DNA from: Gammaproteobacteria bacterium 42_54_T18
GTDB lineage: Bacteria; Pseudomonadota; Gammaproteobacteria; Pseudomonadales; Ketobacteraceae
Direction of reading: 5' to 3'
DNA: 64,000 nt
Assembly: GCA_002163245.1 (NCBI GenBank)
Contig: MAAL01000036.1
Coordinates: 1-64,000 of the forward strand
Below, one piece after another: positions 27,621 through 37,328 of this stretch. Both the position numbers and the translations under genes were made by a program. Every line of letters starts with the position of its first letter. Positions within the stretch are counted from its first letter, which is position 1. The notes below the pieces were generated by a model. It worked only from the letters and a program-made list of their open reading frames with translations. It searched no databases and was not told where the DNA came from.

Positions 27621-29120
27621 ATGCCCACATCTAAGACCTCATCAGACACACCACTACTGGATACCCTAGAGGTTGCAGACAAATCCCGCTTTGAAACTGA
27701 TCTAGACCTTTTTTTACGAGAACAAAATCCCAAGCGTGCATTAGCGCTTTGGCTAACATCACTTTCAGGTAACACCCACCCACAATCTCGACTAATTACA
27801 ACCTTAGCTAGTGACATCGCCGATCTCGACGAATTAATCACCGACCAAATTAACGCCATCCTTCACGCCCCAAAATTTCAAGCTATGGAGGCTCGTTGGC
27901 GCGGTTTAAAGCTACTGACCGACGAAACACCCCCTAGTAAAAAATGCAAAGTAAAACTGCTGGATATTACGTGGAAAGAGATATCAAGGGACCAGCAAAA
28001 AGCTCTGGAATTCGACCAAAGCCAGTTATTTCAAAAGGTTTATAGTGAAGAATATGGTACCCCAGGGGGGGAGCCTTACGGGTTGATTGTTGGTGACTAT
28101 GAAGTCAGTCACAAACCCAGCAATGCTCACCCGAACGACGACATGGCCACCATGAAGTGCCTGTCACAAATAGCCGCTGCCTCATTCTCTCCCATTATAT
28201 TAGGAGTAGCCCCCGCATTATTTGGCGTCGATCAACACGCCGACCTTAATATCACGCTAAACTATACCCAGATATTTAAACAAGACGAATATATAAAATG
28301 GCGAGCATTTCGAGATACCGAAGACTCTCGATTCTTGGGACTTGTGTTGCCAAGAATTCTGCTTAGAGCCCCATGGCGAACAAAAAACAGTGCTTTTGAA
28401 GGGATCTCTTACATCGAAGATGCAGGTCACGCTGATGCACGAAACTATTTATGGGGCAACGCCGCATTTGCCTTCGGTATGATCATATTAAGAGAATACA
28501 ACAGTGTCGGCTGGTTCTCTCATATCCGAGGGACACCGAGAAACCAGCTTGGTGGAGGGCTAGTATCTCAACTACCCGTTATTAATTTTGATTCTGATGC
28601 CCCCAATGTTGCTCAAAAACCGGTAACAAACACCATTATTACCGATGAATTAGAGCGGGAACTGAGTGAACATGGCTTTATCCCCTTATGCCAGTGCTAT
28701 GACACTCCTTACGCGTCCTTCCACAGTAATGCCAGTGCGCAAAAGCCCAAACAATACCAATCACCAACGGCAACCATCAATGCCAAACTATCATCCATGT
28801 TGCAGCACATCCTTTGTGCTTCACGGTTTGCGCATTATATTAAAGTGATGGTACGTGACAAGGTTGGCAGCTTTATGTCAGCTGCGGAGTGTGAAGTCTA
28901 TCTGGAACGTTGGTTATCGGAATACGTGACGGGCACAGGCGGCTTAGATTGGGAAATGCAAGCACGCTACCCTTTACGAGATGCCAGTGTTAGCATCATC
29001 GAACGCCCCGATAAACCCGGGTGCTATAATTCTATTATTCACCTGCGCCCCCATTATCAGCTCGATCAAATGGTGTCAGAACTTAAACTCACGACAGAAT
29101 TAACCTCTGCCGCCACCTAA
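27621..29120 (+). CDS. Second TssC-type sheath subunit (TssC paralogue)
   Basis: This 499-residue protein aligns along its length with the preceding TssC. APKFQAMEARWRGLKLL, EFDQSQLFQKVYSEEYGTPGGEPYG, EYIKWRAFRDTEDSRFLG, YLWGNAAFAFG and IHLRPHYQLDQMVSELKL match in order. The extreme C-terminus differs (TTELTSAAT instead of the Gly-rich tail). Tandem TssC paralogues are known in alpha-proteobacterial systems (TssC40/TssC41 of Agrobacterium, ImpC/ImpD of Rhizobium). No Shine-Dalgarno sequence precedes ATG 27621 and a terminator lies just upstream, so its expression should be low. It may be a specialised cap or baseplate-proximal subunit; that is inference. Confidence 0.9.
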   Translation: MPTSKTSSDTPLLDTLEVADKSRFETDLDLFLREQNPKRALALWLTSLSGNTHPQSRLITTLASDIADLDELITDQINAILHAPKFQAMEARWRGLKLLTDETPPSKKCKVKLLDITWKEISRDQQKALEFDQSQLFQKVYSEEYGTPGGEPYGLIVGDYEVSHKPSNAHPNDDMATMKCLSQIAAASFSPIILGVAPALFGVDQHADLNITLNYTQIFKQDEYIKWRAFRDTEDSRFLGLVLPRILLRAPWRTKNSAFEGISYIEDAGHADARNYLWGNAAFAFGMIILREYNSVGWFSHIRGTPRNQLGGGLVSQLPVINFDSDAPNVAQKPVTNTIITDELERELSEHGFIPLCQCYDTPYASFHSNASAQKPKQYQSPTATINAKLSSMLQHILCASRFAHYIKVMVRDKVGSFMSAAECEVYLERWLSEYVTGTGGLDWEMQARYPLRDASVSIIERPDKPGCYNSIIHLRPHYQLDQMVSELKLTTELTSAAT

Positions 29121-29152
29121 ACTGATAAAGATCAATTAATGAAAAACAAACC

Positions 29153-29647
29153 ATGTTAAATGATAACGAACAGCAAATTCGCCCTTCAGTCTTTGATCGG
29201 CTAATTGATGATTCTCCAGGCAGTAAAGTTGAGGAGGAGACCGACTCATTTCAAGCCACCAAAGCATTGCGCGAAAGTGTCCGGCGAGATTTAGAACAGC
29301 TGCTCAACACCCGGTATAGAATCACATCAGCCAAGGGCAATCCACCTGAGCTAGATCTATCTCTAGTGAATTATGGTCTGCCGGATTTGGCGACAGTAAA
29401 CCTCGTAGATGAAGATACCAAGATTGAATTTTGTCGTTCACTTGAAAATACGATTCGACGTTACGAACCTCGATTTAAATCTGTTAAAGTTCATACATTA
29501 AGTAACATTGAAAATGATGACCGTACGGTACGTTTTCGCATAGACGCCATTCTCCATGCAGATCCTGCACCGGAAGTCATTATTTTCGACTCAGTCCTTG
29601 AGCCCGTTTCACGAAGCGTAGAAGTTATTGATACTGAGCGACAGTAG
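29153..29647 (+). CDS. tssE: T6SS baseplate subunit TssE (gp25-like)
   Basis: This 164-residue protein has the gp25/TssE fold. RPSVFDRLIDDSPGS is at the start, then LRESVRRDLEQLLNTRY (the classical RDLxxLLNTR motif), LSLVNYGLPDL and FCRSLENTIRRYEPRFKSVKVH. TssE links the baseplate to the sheath, as gp25 does in phage T4. It follows the second TssC gene by 32 bases and precedes tssF by 67, all on the plus strand. Confidence 0.95.
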   Translation: MLNDNEQQIRPSVFDRLIDDSPGSKVEEETDSFQATKALRESVRRDLEQLLNTRYRITSAKGNPPELDLSLVNYGLPDLATVNLVDEDTKIEFCRSLENTIRRYEPRFKSVKVHTLSNIENDDRTVRFRIDAILHADPAPEVIIFDSVLEPVSRSVEVIDTERQ

Positions 29648-29714
29648 TGGCACAGAATTAACAATACAAAAAAACAGCCCGATCAAGCTGCACAACAAGA
29701 GAAGCAAGTAACAC

Positions 29715-31544
29715 ATGAGTGATGAATTACTCTCCTACTATGAGAAAGAACTAGCCTTTATTCGGCGTTCTGGTGCGGATTTTTCTGAGTCACACCCCAA
29801 GATTGCAGGACGCCTTCGCGTTAATGCGGATACAGTAGAAGACCCCCACGTCTCTCGATTATTAGAAGGGGTTGCGTATCTCAACGCACGCATCCAACAT
29901 AAACTTGACGATGAATTCCCTGAGCTAACCGATGCTCTACTCAACGTAGCCTACCCTCATTATCTACGACCTATTCCATCGTTTTCTATTGTTCAGTTTA
30001 ATGCCTCAGATGACTTGGATAGCACCTATACGATTCCCAAAAATACGCTTTTGGAATCTGACAGCTTTCAAGGAAAGTCTTGCAAATTCACTACGGGTTA
30101 TGACGTTGAAATCGCGCCAATAAAAGCCGTAAATTGCGAATTGCAGGCTCGCCCTTTTATCGCCCCAGGTGCAAATCAAGTACAAAATGCAGGCGCAGTT
30201 TTACGCATAGAGATGGCCACGCTTTCTGACAAAATCGCACTCAACGAAGTTGCCCCAAACACCTTACGATTTTTCCTAAAGGGCCAACCACAGCACATGT
30301 ACCCTCTTCATAAGATGATCATGAATGAAGCGGTTAAAATTGTTGTCGCTCGCAGCGAAAGCGACCCTCAGCCTATTTACCTGAATATTGATCGTATTAA
30401 ACCCGTTGGCTACTCCGAAGAAGAAGGGTTACTACCTTACCCTGCTCAATCCTTTGTCGGTTATCGTTTATTGACGGAGTACTTTTGCTTTCCTGAGAAA
30501 TTCCTTTTTATTGATATTGACCTTAAAGGTATATGGGATGAAGGTTTTACCAATGAGCTTAACCTTTACATCTATTTAGACAGTTCTAACACCGAATTAG
30601 AGCGCAACATTTCATCAGAAAACTTTGCCTTAGGCTGTACCCCCATTATCAACTTGTTTAAACAGCAAGCTGATCCCTTACGGCTTTCTCATACCCAGCA
30701 GGAATACCAAGTTATTCCTGACGCTCGCACCCACGATGCATTAGAGGTTTACTCTATTGATGAAGTTAAAGCGACAATGCCCGATGGCTCCACGATAGAG
30801 CACCACCGGTTCTACGGACTGCAACATCAGCTCACCAACAAAGACATTAGTCATTACTGGTACGGCACCCGAAGGGATGCCAGCATGTCCCCGACCCCCA
30901 GTAATGACGGCTCTGAGGTTTTTGTGAGCCTTACCGATTTGCACTTTAATCCGCAGACGCTGGCAAGCCAAACCCTAACAATCAAGACCCATTGCATCAA
31001 CCGAGACTTACCGAGCAAATTACCTTACGGCGGAGGGCAACCGCGACTACACTGTGTTGACTCAGCGCCACCAGTTACCAGCATTAGCTGCATCACCCCG
31101 CCCACACACACAGTAAGACCAAAAAATGGCGACCGCGCTCGCTGGAGGTTGTTATCGCACTTGAATTTAAATCACCTGTCGATTACCGGTAACGGAGAAT
31201 CTACCGATTCTTTAAAAGAAATTCTGCGACTTTATGACTTTAACGAATCTGCATCAACCCGCGCACTGATCAACGCCATAGTTAAAGTCAGCACCCAATA
31301 CATGACCGCCCCCATTACCATTGATGGTCGAACAACGCTTTGCCGCGGCACTCAAATCACCATAGAGCTTGATGAAACACAACTCGCTGGTACCAGTGCT
31401 TATATGTTCGCCAGTATATTGGAGCAATTCTTCGGTGTGTACTGCACACTCAACTCATTCACCCGCTTAATTGCCACATTAAAAGGCAAAGATGGAGTCC
31501 TCAAGCGATGGCCACCCCGCGCCGGCGAAAAAGCCTTAGTGTAA
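29715..31544 (+). CDS. tssF: T6SS baseplate subunit TssF
   Basis: This 609-residue protein begins with the family signature SDELLSYYEKELAFIRRSGADFSESHPKIAGRL and DPHVSRLLEGVAYLNARIQHKLDDEFPELTDALLNVAYPHYLRPIPS. It ends with FTRLIATLKGKDGVLKRWPPRAGEKALV, all diagnostic of TssF (ImpG/VasA). Two TssF copies and one TssG form the wedge of the baseplate. The 3' end overlaps the tssG start by 37 bases, so translation of the two is coupled. Confidence 0.96.
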   Translation: MSDELLSYYEKELAFIRRSGADFSESHPKIAGRLRVNADTVEDPHVSRLLEGVAYLNARIQHKLDDEFPELTDALLNVAYPHYLRPIPSFSIVQFNASDDLDSTYTIPKNTLLESDSFQGKSCKFTTGYDVEIAPIKAVNCELQARPFIAPGANQVQNAGAVLRIEMATLSDKIALNEVAPNTLRFFLKGQPQHMYPLHKMIMNEAVKIVVARSESDPQPIYLNIDRIKPVGYSEEEGLLPYPAQSFVGYRLLTEYFCFPEKFLFIDIDLKGIWDEGFTNELNLYIYLDSSNTELERNISSENFALGCTPIINLFKQQADPLRLSHTQQEYQVIPDARTHDALEVYSIDEVKATMPDGSTIEHHRFYGLQHQLTNKDISHYWYGTRRDASMSPTPSNDGSEVFVSLTDLHFNPQTLASQTLTIKTHCINRDLPSKLPYGGGQPRLHCVDSAPPVTSISCITPPTHTVRPKNGDRARWRLLSHLNLNHLSITGNGESTDSLKEILRLYDFNESASTRALINAIVKVSTQYMTAPITIDGRTTLCRGTQITIELDETQLAGTSAYMFASILEQFFGVYCTLNSFTRLIATLKGKDGVLKRWPPRAGEKALV

Positions 31545-32644
31545 AACAACAACTTGTTGAACAGCCGGGCCGCTTTGAATTCTCACAGGCAGTCCGGATA
31601 CTTGAAATGCTCGCCATCAATGAGCACAGTAGAGATATTGACGTTGCCGATGAAGCGGTTGGTTACGATCGCCCCGCCTCTACTGAAGCCGTGCGCTTTA
31701 GCGTGCATCAATCACTTGCATTTCCAGCCAGTGAAATCGTCAAATTAGAATCCAAAACCAACACCTTTAACAATCAAGAAAAAACACAATACAACCTCAC
31801 CGTCGCCTTAATGGGACTCACAGGTACCGTTGGTGTTCTCCCTCATCATTACACCGAACTGATATTGCAACGGCTCCGACTAAAGGACGATGCTTTTAAG
31901 GTATTTCTCGACCACTTTAATCATCGAACATTATCACTATTTTATCGAGCCTCTCAGAAATACCGCTTTCCAATTACCTATGAACGCAATTTTAACATTG
32001 CGCATAAAAGCTCCGTTACCCAGTGGGGTGTCAGTGCAGGAAAACGTTTTCCCGATGCTGACCTATTTACTGACGTATTGCGATCCATCTCTGGTATCGG
32101 GACCGATCAGGTACAACAGCGCCTTAAATACCTCGATGATAGTATCCTGAAATACTCAGCATACTGGGGCCAGAGCACACGCAACGCCAGTAATTTAAAA
32201 AGAATGCTGGCAGATTACTTTCAGTTCCCCGTCATCATTGAGCAGTTCGCAGGGCAGTGGCAAGAGATTGTTCCTGACATGCTCACTCAACTCCCATCTC
32301 CCCGAGAACCATTAGGTCAAAATATAACCCTAGGGTGTAATGCTATGCTCGGAAAACGTTGCTGGACGGCACAAAGTAAGTTCAAAATACACCTGACCCC
32401 CCTCACATACGAGCAATACCAGTCCCTTCAACCCGGCTCAGATAAATTAAATGCATTGAAGGAAATGGTGAGACTTTATGTTGGCGTAGAACTGGACTAC
32501 GATATTCAATTACAGATTCCAGCCAACGAGCTGCCTCCGGCCGAATTAACGCGTTCATCCAAAAGAGGCATTCAGCTAGGCTGGAATGGCTACTTGCCAG
32601 AAAAAGACAACGAAAACAAAACGGTAGATATTCGTATTGGTTAG
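31508..32644 (+). CDS. tssG: T6SS baseplate subunit TssG
   Basis: This 378-residue protein has EQPGRFEFSQAVRILEML at the N-terminus, then VRFSVHQSLAFPASEI, TVALMGLTGTVGVLPHHYTELIL and FLDHFNHRTLSLFYRAS. These are the hallmarks of TssG (ImpH/VasB). The overlap with tssF means the start at 31508 is likely but internal starts cannot be excluded, since the ribosome site is weak. TssG completes the TssEFGK wedge with TssK, which is encoded in the second T6SS block. Confidence 0.95.
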   Translation: MATPRRRKSLSVKQQLVEQPGRFEFSQAVRILEMLAINEHSRDIDVADEAVGYDRPASTEAVRFSVHQSLAFPASEIVKLESKTNTFNNQEKTQYNLTVALMGLTGTVGVLPHHYTELILQRLRLKDDAFKVFLDHFNHRTLSLFYRASQKYRFPITYERNFNIAHKSSVTQWGVSAGKRFPDADLFTDVLRSISGIGTDQVQQRLKYLDDSILKYSAYWGQSTRNASNLKRMLADYFQFPVIIEQFAGQWQEIVPDMLTQLPSPREPLGQNITLGCNAMLGKRCWTAQSKFKIHLTPLTYEQYQSLQPGSDKLNALKEMVRLYVGVELDYDIQLQIPANELPPAELTRSSKRGIQLGWNGYLPEKDNENKTVDIRIG

Positions 32645-32765
32645 CAAAGTGTGATTTTTACCTTTGTTTTTACCAACACTTATTCTATAACATCAGTTAT
32701 CACACAATAGCGACAAACACAGAAATATACATCGGAAGCAACCCCAAGGCGAAGGATACAACTGC

Positions 32766-35459
32766 ATGATCAATATAAACTTAAAATCACTGATAGGTCG
32801 TTTAAACCCGACAGTGCGTAACGCCCTAGAAGCCGGAGCCGGATTGGCCCTCTCACGAGCGCATTATGACGTGGAGCTAGAGCATTGGTTGCTAAAATTA
32901 CTCGAAGAATCCGATACCGATATGATTGCTATATTGGAACGCTACGAAGTTAATTTATCCAACTTATCACGCGACCTTACCAATTCGCTAGATAAGATCA
33001 AAAATGGCAATAGCCGCCCACCATCACTGTCACCTAATGTTGTCGACCTTGCTAAAGAAGCATGGTTATTAGCATCCGTTGAATACGGTCATGGACAGGT
33101 AACCTCTGGTCATATCTTAGCGTCATTGCTGCTTGATGATCGAACACGCCGCCAAATTATTGATAGCTCAAAAGAGTTTGAAAATATGCCAGGTGAGTCG
33201 GTTAAGGAAATGGTTCGTGCAACCGTAGGTACAACATCGGAATCCACCACAGTACTCGGTGATGGCGCCACACTCGCCAACGACGGAGAGGGAGACGTTG
33301 CCACGGCGCCATCTCGCACTCCTGCGTTGGATAAGTACACTATCAATCTGACACAACGCGCGGCCGAAGGGAAAATTGACCCCGTACTTGGCCGTGACCC
33401 TGAAGTTCGACAACTTATTGATATTTTGAGCCGTCGCCGTCAAAACAACCCCATTCTTACCGGTGAAGCGGGGGTTGGTAAAACCGCCGTTGTTGAGGGT
33501 TTTGCATTGCGTATCGCTCAAGATGACGTACCGGAAACCATTAAAGGTGTATGTTTACGCACATTGGATTTAGGTTTATTGCAGGCCGGAGCCAGTGTAA
33601 AAGGTGAGTTTGAAAATCGCCTACGCGCCGTTATCGATGAAGTAAAAGCTTCTCCTCAACCGATCATTCTCTTTATTGATGAAGCTCACACTCTTATCGG
33701 TGCCGGCGGCAAAGAAGGCCAAGGCGACGCGGCAAACTTATTAAAGCCCGCTCTAGCTCGTGGCGAACTTCGCACCATCGCAGCCACCACATGGGCAGAA
33801 TACAAAAAATACTTTGAACGTGACCCCGCATTAACTCGTCGCTTCCAAGTAGTTAAGGTAGAAGAGCCCGACGAAAAAACCGCCATCGATATGATGAGGG
33901 GCATTGCAAAAATGCTCGAGACTCATCATAAAACACGCATATTAGGTGAAGCTATCGAGCAGGCTGTAAAATTATCAAGCCGCTACATTGTTGGTCGCCA
34001 ACTTCCCGATAAATCCGTTAGTTTGTTAGATACAGCTTGCGCCAAAGTGTCGCTAAGCTTAGGAACCACTCCAGCAACAATTGAAGATTCACGACGATAC
34101 GTTGAACAGTGTGAACGCAACATTGAGATGTTAGAGCGAGAAGATGCTACAAGTGGTGGATGCGAAGAGCGCATTGCTGAATTAACGCTTAACATGGAAA
34201 ATGAAGCTGAACGCTTAGAATCATTAGAAGCACAATGGGCGTCTGAAAAAGAACTCGTTATCCAGATTCGTGAAATCCGAGAGAAGATTGAGAAAGACTT
34301 CTTGGGTAAGATTCACAAAGACCAAAAAGCTGAGGGGGATGACGTTGTTGTTCTAACCGATGACGAACGAAAAGAACTAAAGGCTGAGCTTAAACAACTC
34401 ACTCTTGACCTTCAAGAGCTGCAAGGCGAAGAGCCACTAATGAATCCGGTCGTTGATGCACAAGCCGTTGCCGAGGTTGTTGCACAATGGACAGGGGTTC
34501 CAGTAGGTCGTATGGGTGGGGATGAAATTGAAAACATCGTCAAACTTAAAGATCACATGGAAACTCGTGTTATTGGGCAGTCCCATGCACTAGAAGCCAT
34601 TGCCGAAGCCATCCGTACATCAAGAGCCGGGCTAAAAGACCCGCGAAAACCTGTTGGCGTGTTCTTCATGGTTGGGCCATCTGGTGTTGGTAAAACTGAA
34701 ACTGCACTGGCTCTTGCTGATATGATTTATGGCGGCGAACAAAATGTCACCACCATCAACATGTCTGAATTTAAAGAAGAGCACAAAACATCAATGTTGC
34801 TGGGCTCTCCTCCAGGTTATGTAGGTTACGGTGAGGGCGGCGTCCTAACCGAAGCGGTACGTCGTAAACCCTACAGCATCATTCTATTGGATGAGATGGA
34901 AAAGGCTCACCGAGGCGTTCAAGATATTTTCTATAACGTTTTTGATAAGGGCACAATTAAAGATGGTGAAGGTCGTGATATCGACTTTAAAAACACCATC
35001 ATTATCATGACATCCAATGCCGGTGAAGAAGCTATTCGAGCCATTTGTGAAGCATCAGAAGAGAAGCCTGATCCAGAAGTACTATTAGACAACTTCCGAC
35101 CTGAGTTATTGAAATGGTTCAAACCTGCATTCTTAGGCCGTGCCGACATCATTCCATATTACCCTCTAGATGATGAAAACCTCATCAAGATTTGTGGTTT
35201 GAATATGACACGCATAGAGAAACGTGTCGATGAACATTACGGTGCCACATTCAGTTATGACGAAGATGTACCTCTTCACATTGTTGCACGTAGCCAAGAA
35301 GTTGATACCGGCGCTCGAAATATTGAGCATATTATTTCTCGTACCATATTGCCTGAGCTTGCTAGCGAGTTCTTGTCTAAAATGGCCGAAGGTACAGAAA
35401 TCAAACATGTACATATCAACGTCAATGAAGAAGGCACGTTCTCTTACACTATCACTTAA
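32766..35459 (+). CDS. tssH: T6SS sheath-disassembly ATPase ClpV (TssH)
   Basis: This 897-residue AAA+ protein has a Clp-N domain (1-150) that binds the contracted sheath. The first ATPase has Walker A GEAGVGKT at 233-240 and Walker B LFIDEAHTLIGAGG. A ClpB-like middle coiled coil (about 425-560) and a second ATPase with VGPSGVGKTE and LLDEMEKAH follow. ClpV unfolds TssC to recycle the sheath after firing. It ends the first T6SS block and is followed by a strong terminator. The gap before it (121 bases) may hold a promoter of its own. Confidence 0.96.
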   Translation: MININLKSLIGRLNPTVRNALEAGAGLALSRAHYDVELEHWLLKLLEESDTDMIAILERYEVNLSNLSRDLTNSLDKIKNGNSRPPSLSPNVVDLAKEAWLLASVEYGHGQVTSGHILASLLLDDRTRRQIIDSSKEFENMPGESVKEMVRATVGTTSESTTVLGDGATLANDGEGDVATAPSRTPALDKYTINLTQRAAEGKIDPVLGRDPEVRQLIDILSRRRQNNPILTGEAGVGKTAVVEGFALRIAQDDVPETIKGVCLRTLDLGLLQAGASVKGEFENRLRAVIDEVKASPQPIILFIDEAHTLIGAGGKEGQGDAANLLKPALARGELRTIAATTWAEYKKYFERDPALTRRFQVVKVEEPDEKTAIDMMRGIAKMLETHHKTRILGEAIEQAVKLSSRYIVGRQLPDKSVSLLDTACAKVSLSLGTTPATIEDSRRYVEQCERNIEMLEREDATSGGCEERIAELTLNMENEAERLESLEAQWASEKELVIQIREIREKIEKDFLGKIHKDQKAEGDDVVVLTDDERKELKAELKQLTLDLQELQGEEPLMNPVVDAQAVAEVVAQWTGVPVGRMGGDEIENIVKLKDHMETRVIGQSHALEAIAEAIRTSRAGLKDPRKPVGVFFMVGPSGVGKTETALALADMIYGGEQNVTTINMSEFKEEHKTSMLLGSPPGYVGYGEGGVLTEAVRRKPYSIILLDEMEKAHRGVQDIFYNVFDKGTIKDGEGRDIDFKNTIIIMTSNAGEEAIRAICEASEEKPDPEVLLDNFRPELLKWFKPAFLGRADIIPYYPLDDENLIKICGLNMTRIEKRVDEHYGATFSYDEDVPLHIVARSQEVDTGARNIEHIISRTILPELASEFLSKMAEGTEIKHVHINVNEEGTFSYTIT

Positions 35460-35508
35460 CATGTAACGCCATAACGCAAACATTAAGTGACAGAAATGTA
35501 AGCAACCC

Positions 35509-35548
35509 AAAAAAACCTCAAAGAAAACATTCTCTTTGAGGTTTTTTT
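35509..35548 (+). terminator. Intrinsic terminator after tssH
   Basis: Arms 35509-35524 and 35533-35548 are perfect over 16 bases (AACCTCAAAGA core with A7 and T7 ends) around the 8-base loop aaacattc. It closes the first T6SS operon. Because both ends carry A/T tracts it could also stop minus-strand transcription, but no minus-strand gene lies to the right. Confidence 0.9.
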
Positions 35549-35810
35549 ATACCCTGAATACGACCATTGATACACAACCACAAACACCTCAGAACAACAC
35601 CCTTAGCATACTGGGCATAACAGTTTATTACCCTCTATCTACATAGAGACAAGCATCAGTACCGCTGGCGAATTTGACACTACCATCCGCATTGCGCATA
35701 TGCTCAAATGCCTACTATGTTGAACATCCTATCCATGATATTTTGCATAACCATATTAAAGAACATTTAAAAAATATCGTTAAAACAAACCCAATGAACA
35801 AGGTCAGACA
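35549..35810. other. Intergenic region between the tssH terminator and the nitronate monooxygenase gene
   Basis: AT-rich DNA. The last 100 bases must hold the promoter of the downstream gene but show no clear consensus. On the minus strand, 35628-35699 is a 23-codon frame (MRNADGSVKFASG...LYVDRG) with protein-like composition but no ribosome site. It may be a relic. Nothing else is seen. Confidence 0.4.
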
Positions 35811-36782
35811 ATGAAAACACGTATCACCGAACTATTTGGCATCGAACACCCAATTATTCAAGGCGGCATGCACTTTGTTGGCTTTGCAGAGCTTGCAGCG
35901 GCCGTATCAAACGCTGGTGGACTTGGAATGATTACAGGTCTAACACAGCGCTCCCCAGAAGACTTGGCCAAAGAGATTGCAAAATGTAATGAATTGACAG
36001 ACAAGCCGTTTGGCGTAAACCTTACTTTTTTACCCACAGTAAGCTCTCCGGATTATCCTGGCTACATTAAAGCAATCATAGAAGGTGGCGTTAGAATCGT
36101 AGAAACCGCAGGTCGTAGCCCTGAAAAGTATATGCCTGCCATGAAAGAAGCTGGCATTAAAGTTATCCATAAATGCACATCAGTACGTCATGCATTAAAG
36201 GCGCAAAAGATTGGTTGTGATGCAGTATCAGTAGATGGTTTCGAATGTGGCGGCCATCCTGGTGAAGATGACATTCCAAATATGATCCTGCTTCCTCGTG
36301 CAGCCGATGAGCTCAAAATTCCTTTTGTTGCCTCTGGCGGCATGGCAGATGCTCGCTCACTTGTTGCGTCCCTTGCAATGGGCGCTGATGGTATGAATAT
36401 GGGTACTCGTTTTATTGCGACCCAAGAAGCTCCCGTACACCAGAACGTTAAAGACGCCATTGTCGCGGCCTCTGAGCTGGATACCCGACTAGTGATGCGC
36501 TCTCTTAGAAATACTGAACGTGTAATGGTTAACCCGGCAGTAGAGCGCCTTTTAGCAAAAGAACAAGAACTTGGTAAAGACCTTAAATTCGAAGATATCA
36601 TCGAAGAGGTTGCCGGTGTTTATCCTAAGATTATGATGGAAGGCGACATGGATGCAGGCGCATGGTCTTGCGGCATGGTTGCTGGACTTATCCATGACAT
36701 TCCAACCTGCGAAGAGTTAGTTAGTACTATCATGAGCGACGCAGAAGCATTAATTAAAGAACGTCTAAGTAATTTTTTATAA
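35811..36782 (+). CDS. Nitronate monooxygenase/2-nitropropane dioxygenase-family FMN enzyme
   Basis: This 323-residue TIM-barrel flavoprotein opens with IEHPIIQGGMHFVGFAELAAAVSNAGGLGMITG. It has the FMN-phosphate and active-site stretch VDGFECGGHPGEDD, with His149 at the usual catalytic-base position, and FVASGGMADARSLVASLAMGADGMNMGTRF. Members oxidise alkyl nitronates, or act as FMN-dependent enoyl reductases or dehydrogenases. The related FabK-like enzymes cannot be excluded. AAGG precedes the ATG. It is followed 80 bases later by a PaaI-type thioesterase gene, which hints at an acyl-CoA-related role. Confidence 0.88.
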   Translation: MKTRITELFGIEHPIIQGGMHFVGFAELAAAVSNAGGLGMITGLTQRSPEDLAKEIAKCNELTDKPFGVNLTFLPTVSSPDYPGYIKAIIEGGVRIVETAGRSPEKYMPAMKEAGIKVIHKCTSVRHALKAQKIGCDAVSVDGFECGGHPGEDDIPNMILLPRAADELKIPFVASGGMADARSLVASLAMGADGMNMGTRFIATQEAPVHQNVKDAIVAASELDTRLVMRSLRNTERVMVNPAVERLLAKEQELGKDLKFEDIIEEVAGVYPKIMMEGDMDAGAWSCGMVAGLIHDIPTCEELVSTIMSDAEALIKERLSNFL

Positions 36783-36862
36783 GACAACGTAAAAATAAGT
36801 AGCCGTGAGGGTTTTTAATCATCGCGGCTATCTATTTTTAGACTAACCCGAGTCCCTAACCC

Positions 36863-37309
36863 ATGAATACTAATGATCACTTTCGTGCCTTAGAAGCAAT
36901 GTACCAAGCTGCCCCCATCAACGAGTTCTATCGCCCAGCAATGGAAATAACAGAAGGCAAGGCAGAAATAAGCATCGACATTGAACCAAAAATGTTTCAC
37001 GCCGCAGGTGCAACTCATGGGTCTGTATATTTCAAGATGCTAGATGACGCTGCATTTTTTGCGGCCAATTCATTAGAACCCGATTTTTTCGTACTAACCA
37101 CATCATTCACTACCTATATTACTCGCCCAATAAGTGGTGGTAAAATGGTCGCTAAAGGGAACGTAGTGAATAGAAATCGCAGCCAATGGATTGTCGAATC
37201 CATTGTTTATGATTCTGAAGGCCGGGAAATAGGCCGTGGAAACGGTATTTTTGTAAGGTCTAAAAACCCATTAGCAGAAGTCCCTGGGTACAAGGATTAC
37301 AACCACTAA
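36863..37309 (+). CDS. PaaI-type hotdog-fold thioesterase
   Basis: This 148-residue protein has the hotdog fold signature of the PaaI group. FHAAGATHGSVYFKMLDDAAFFAANSL contains the HG-x-x-x-x-x-LDD pattern in which the Asp acts in thioester hydrolysis. LTTSFTTYITRPISGGKMVAKGNVV and EIGRGNGIFVRS follow. Members hydrolyse acyl- or aryl-CoA thioesters. It probably shares a transcript with the upstream FMN enzyme. The substrate is unknown. Confidence 0.85.
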   Translation: MNTNDHFRALEAMYQAAPINEFYRPAMEITEGKAEISIDIEPKMFHAAGATHGSVYFKMLDDAAFFAANSLEPDFFVLTTSFTTYITRPISGGKMVAKGNVVNRNRSQWIVESIVYDSEGREIGRGNGIFVRSKNPLAEVPGYKDYNH

Positions 37310-37328
37310 CGGTCATGGTGACGACCAA

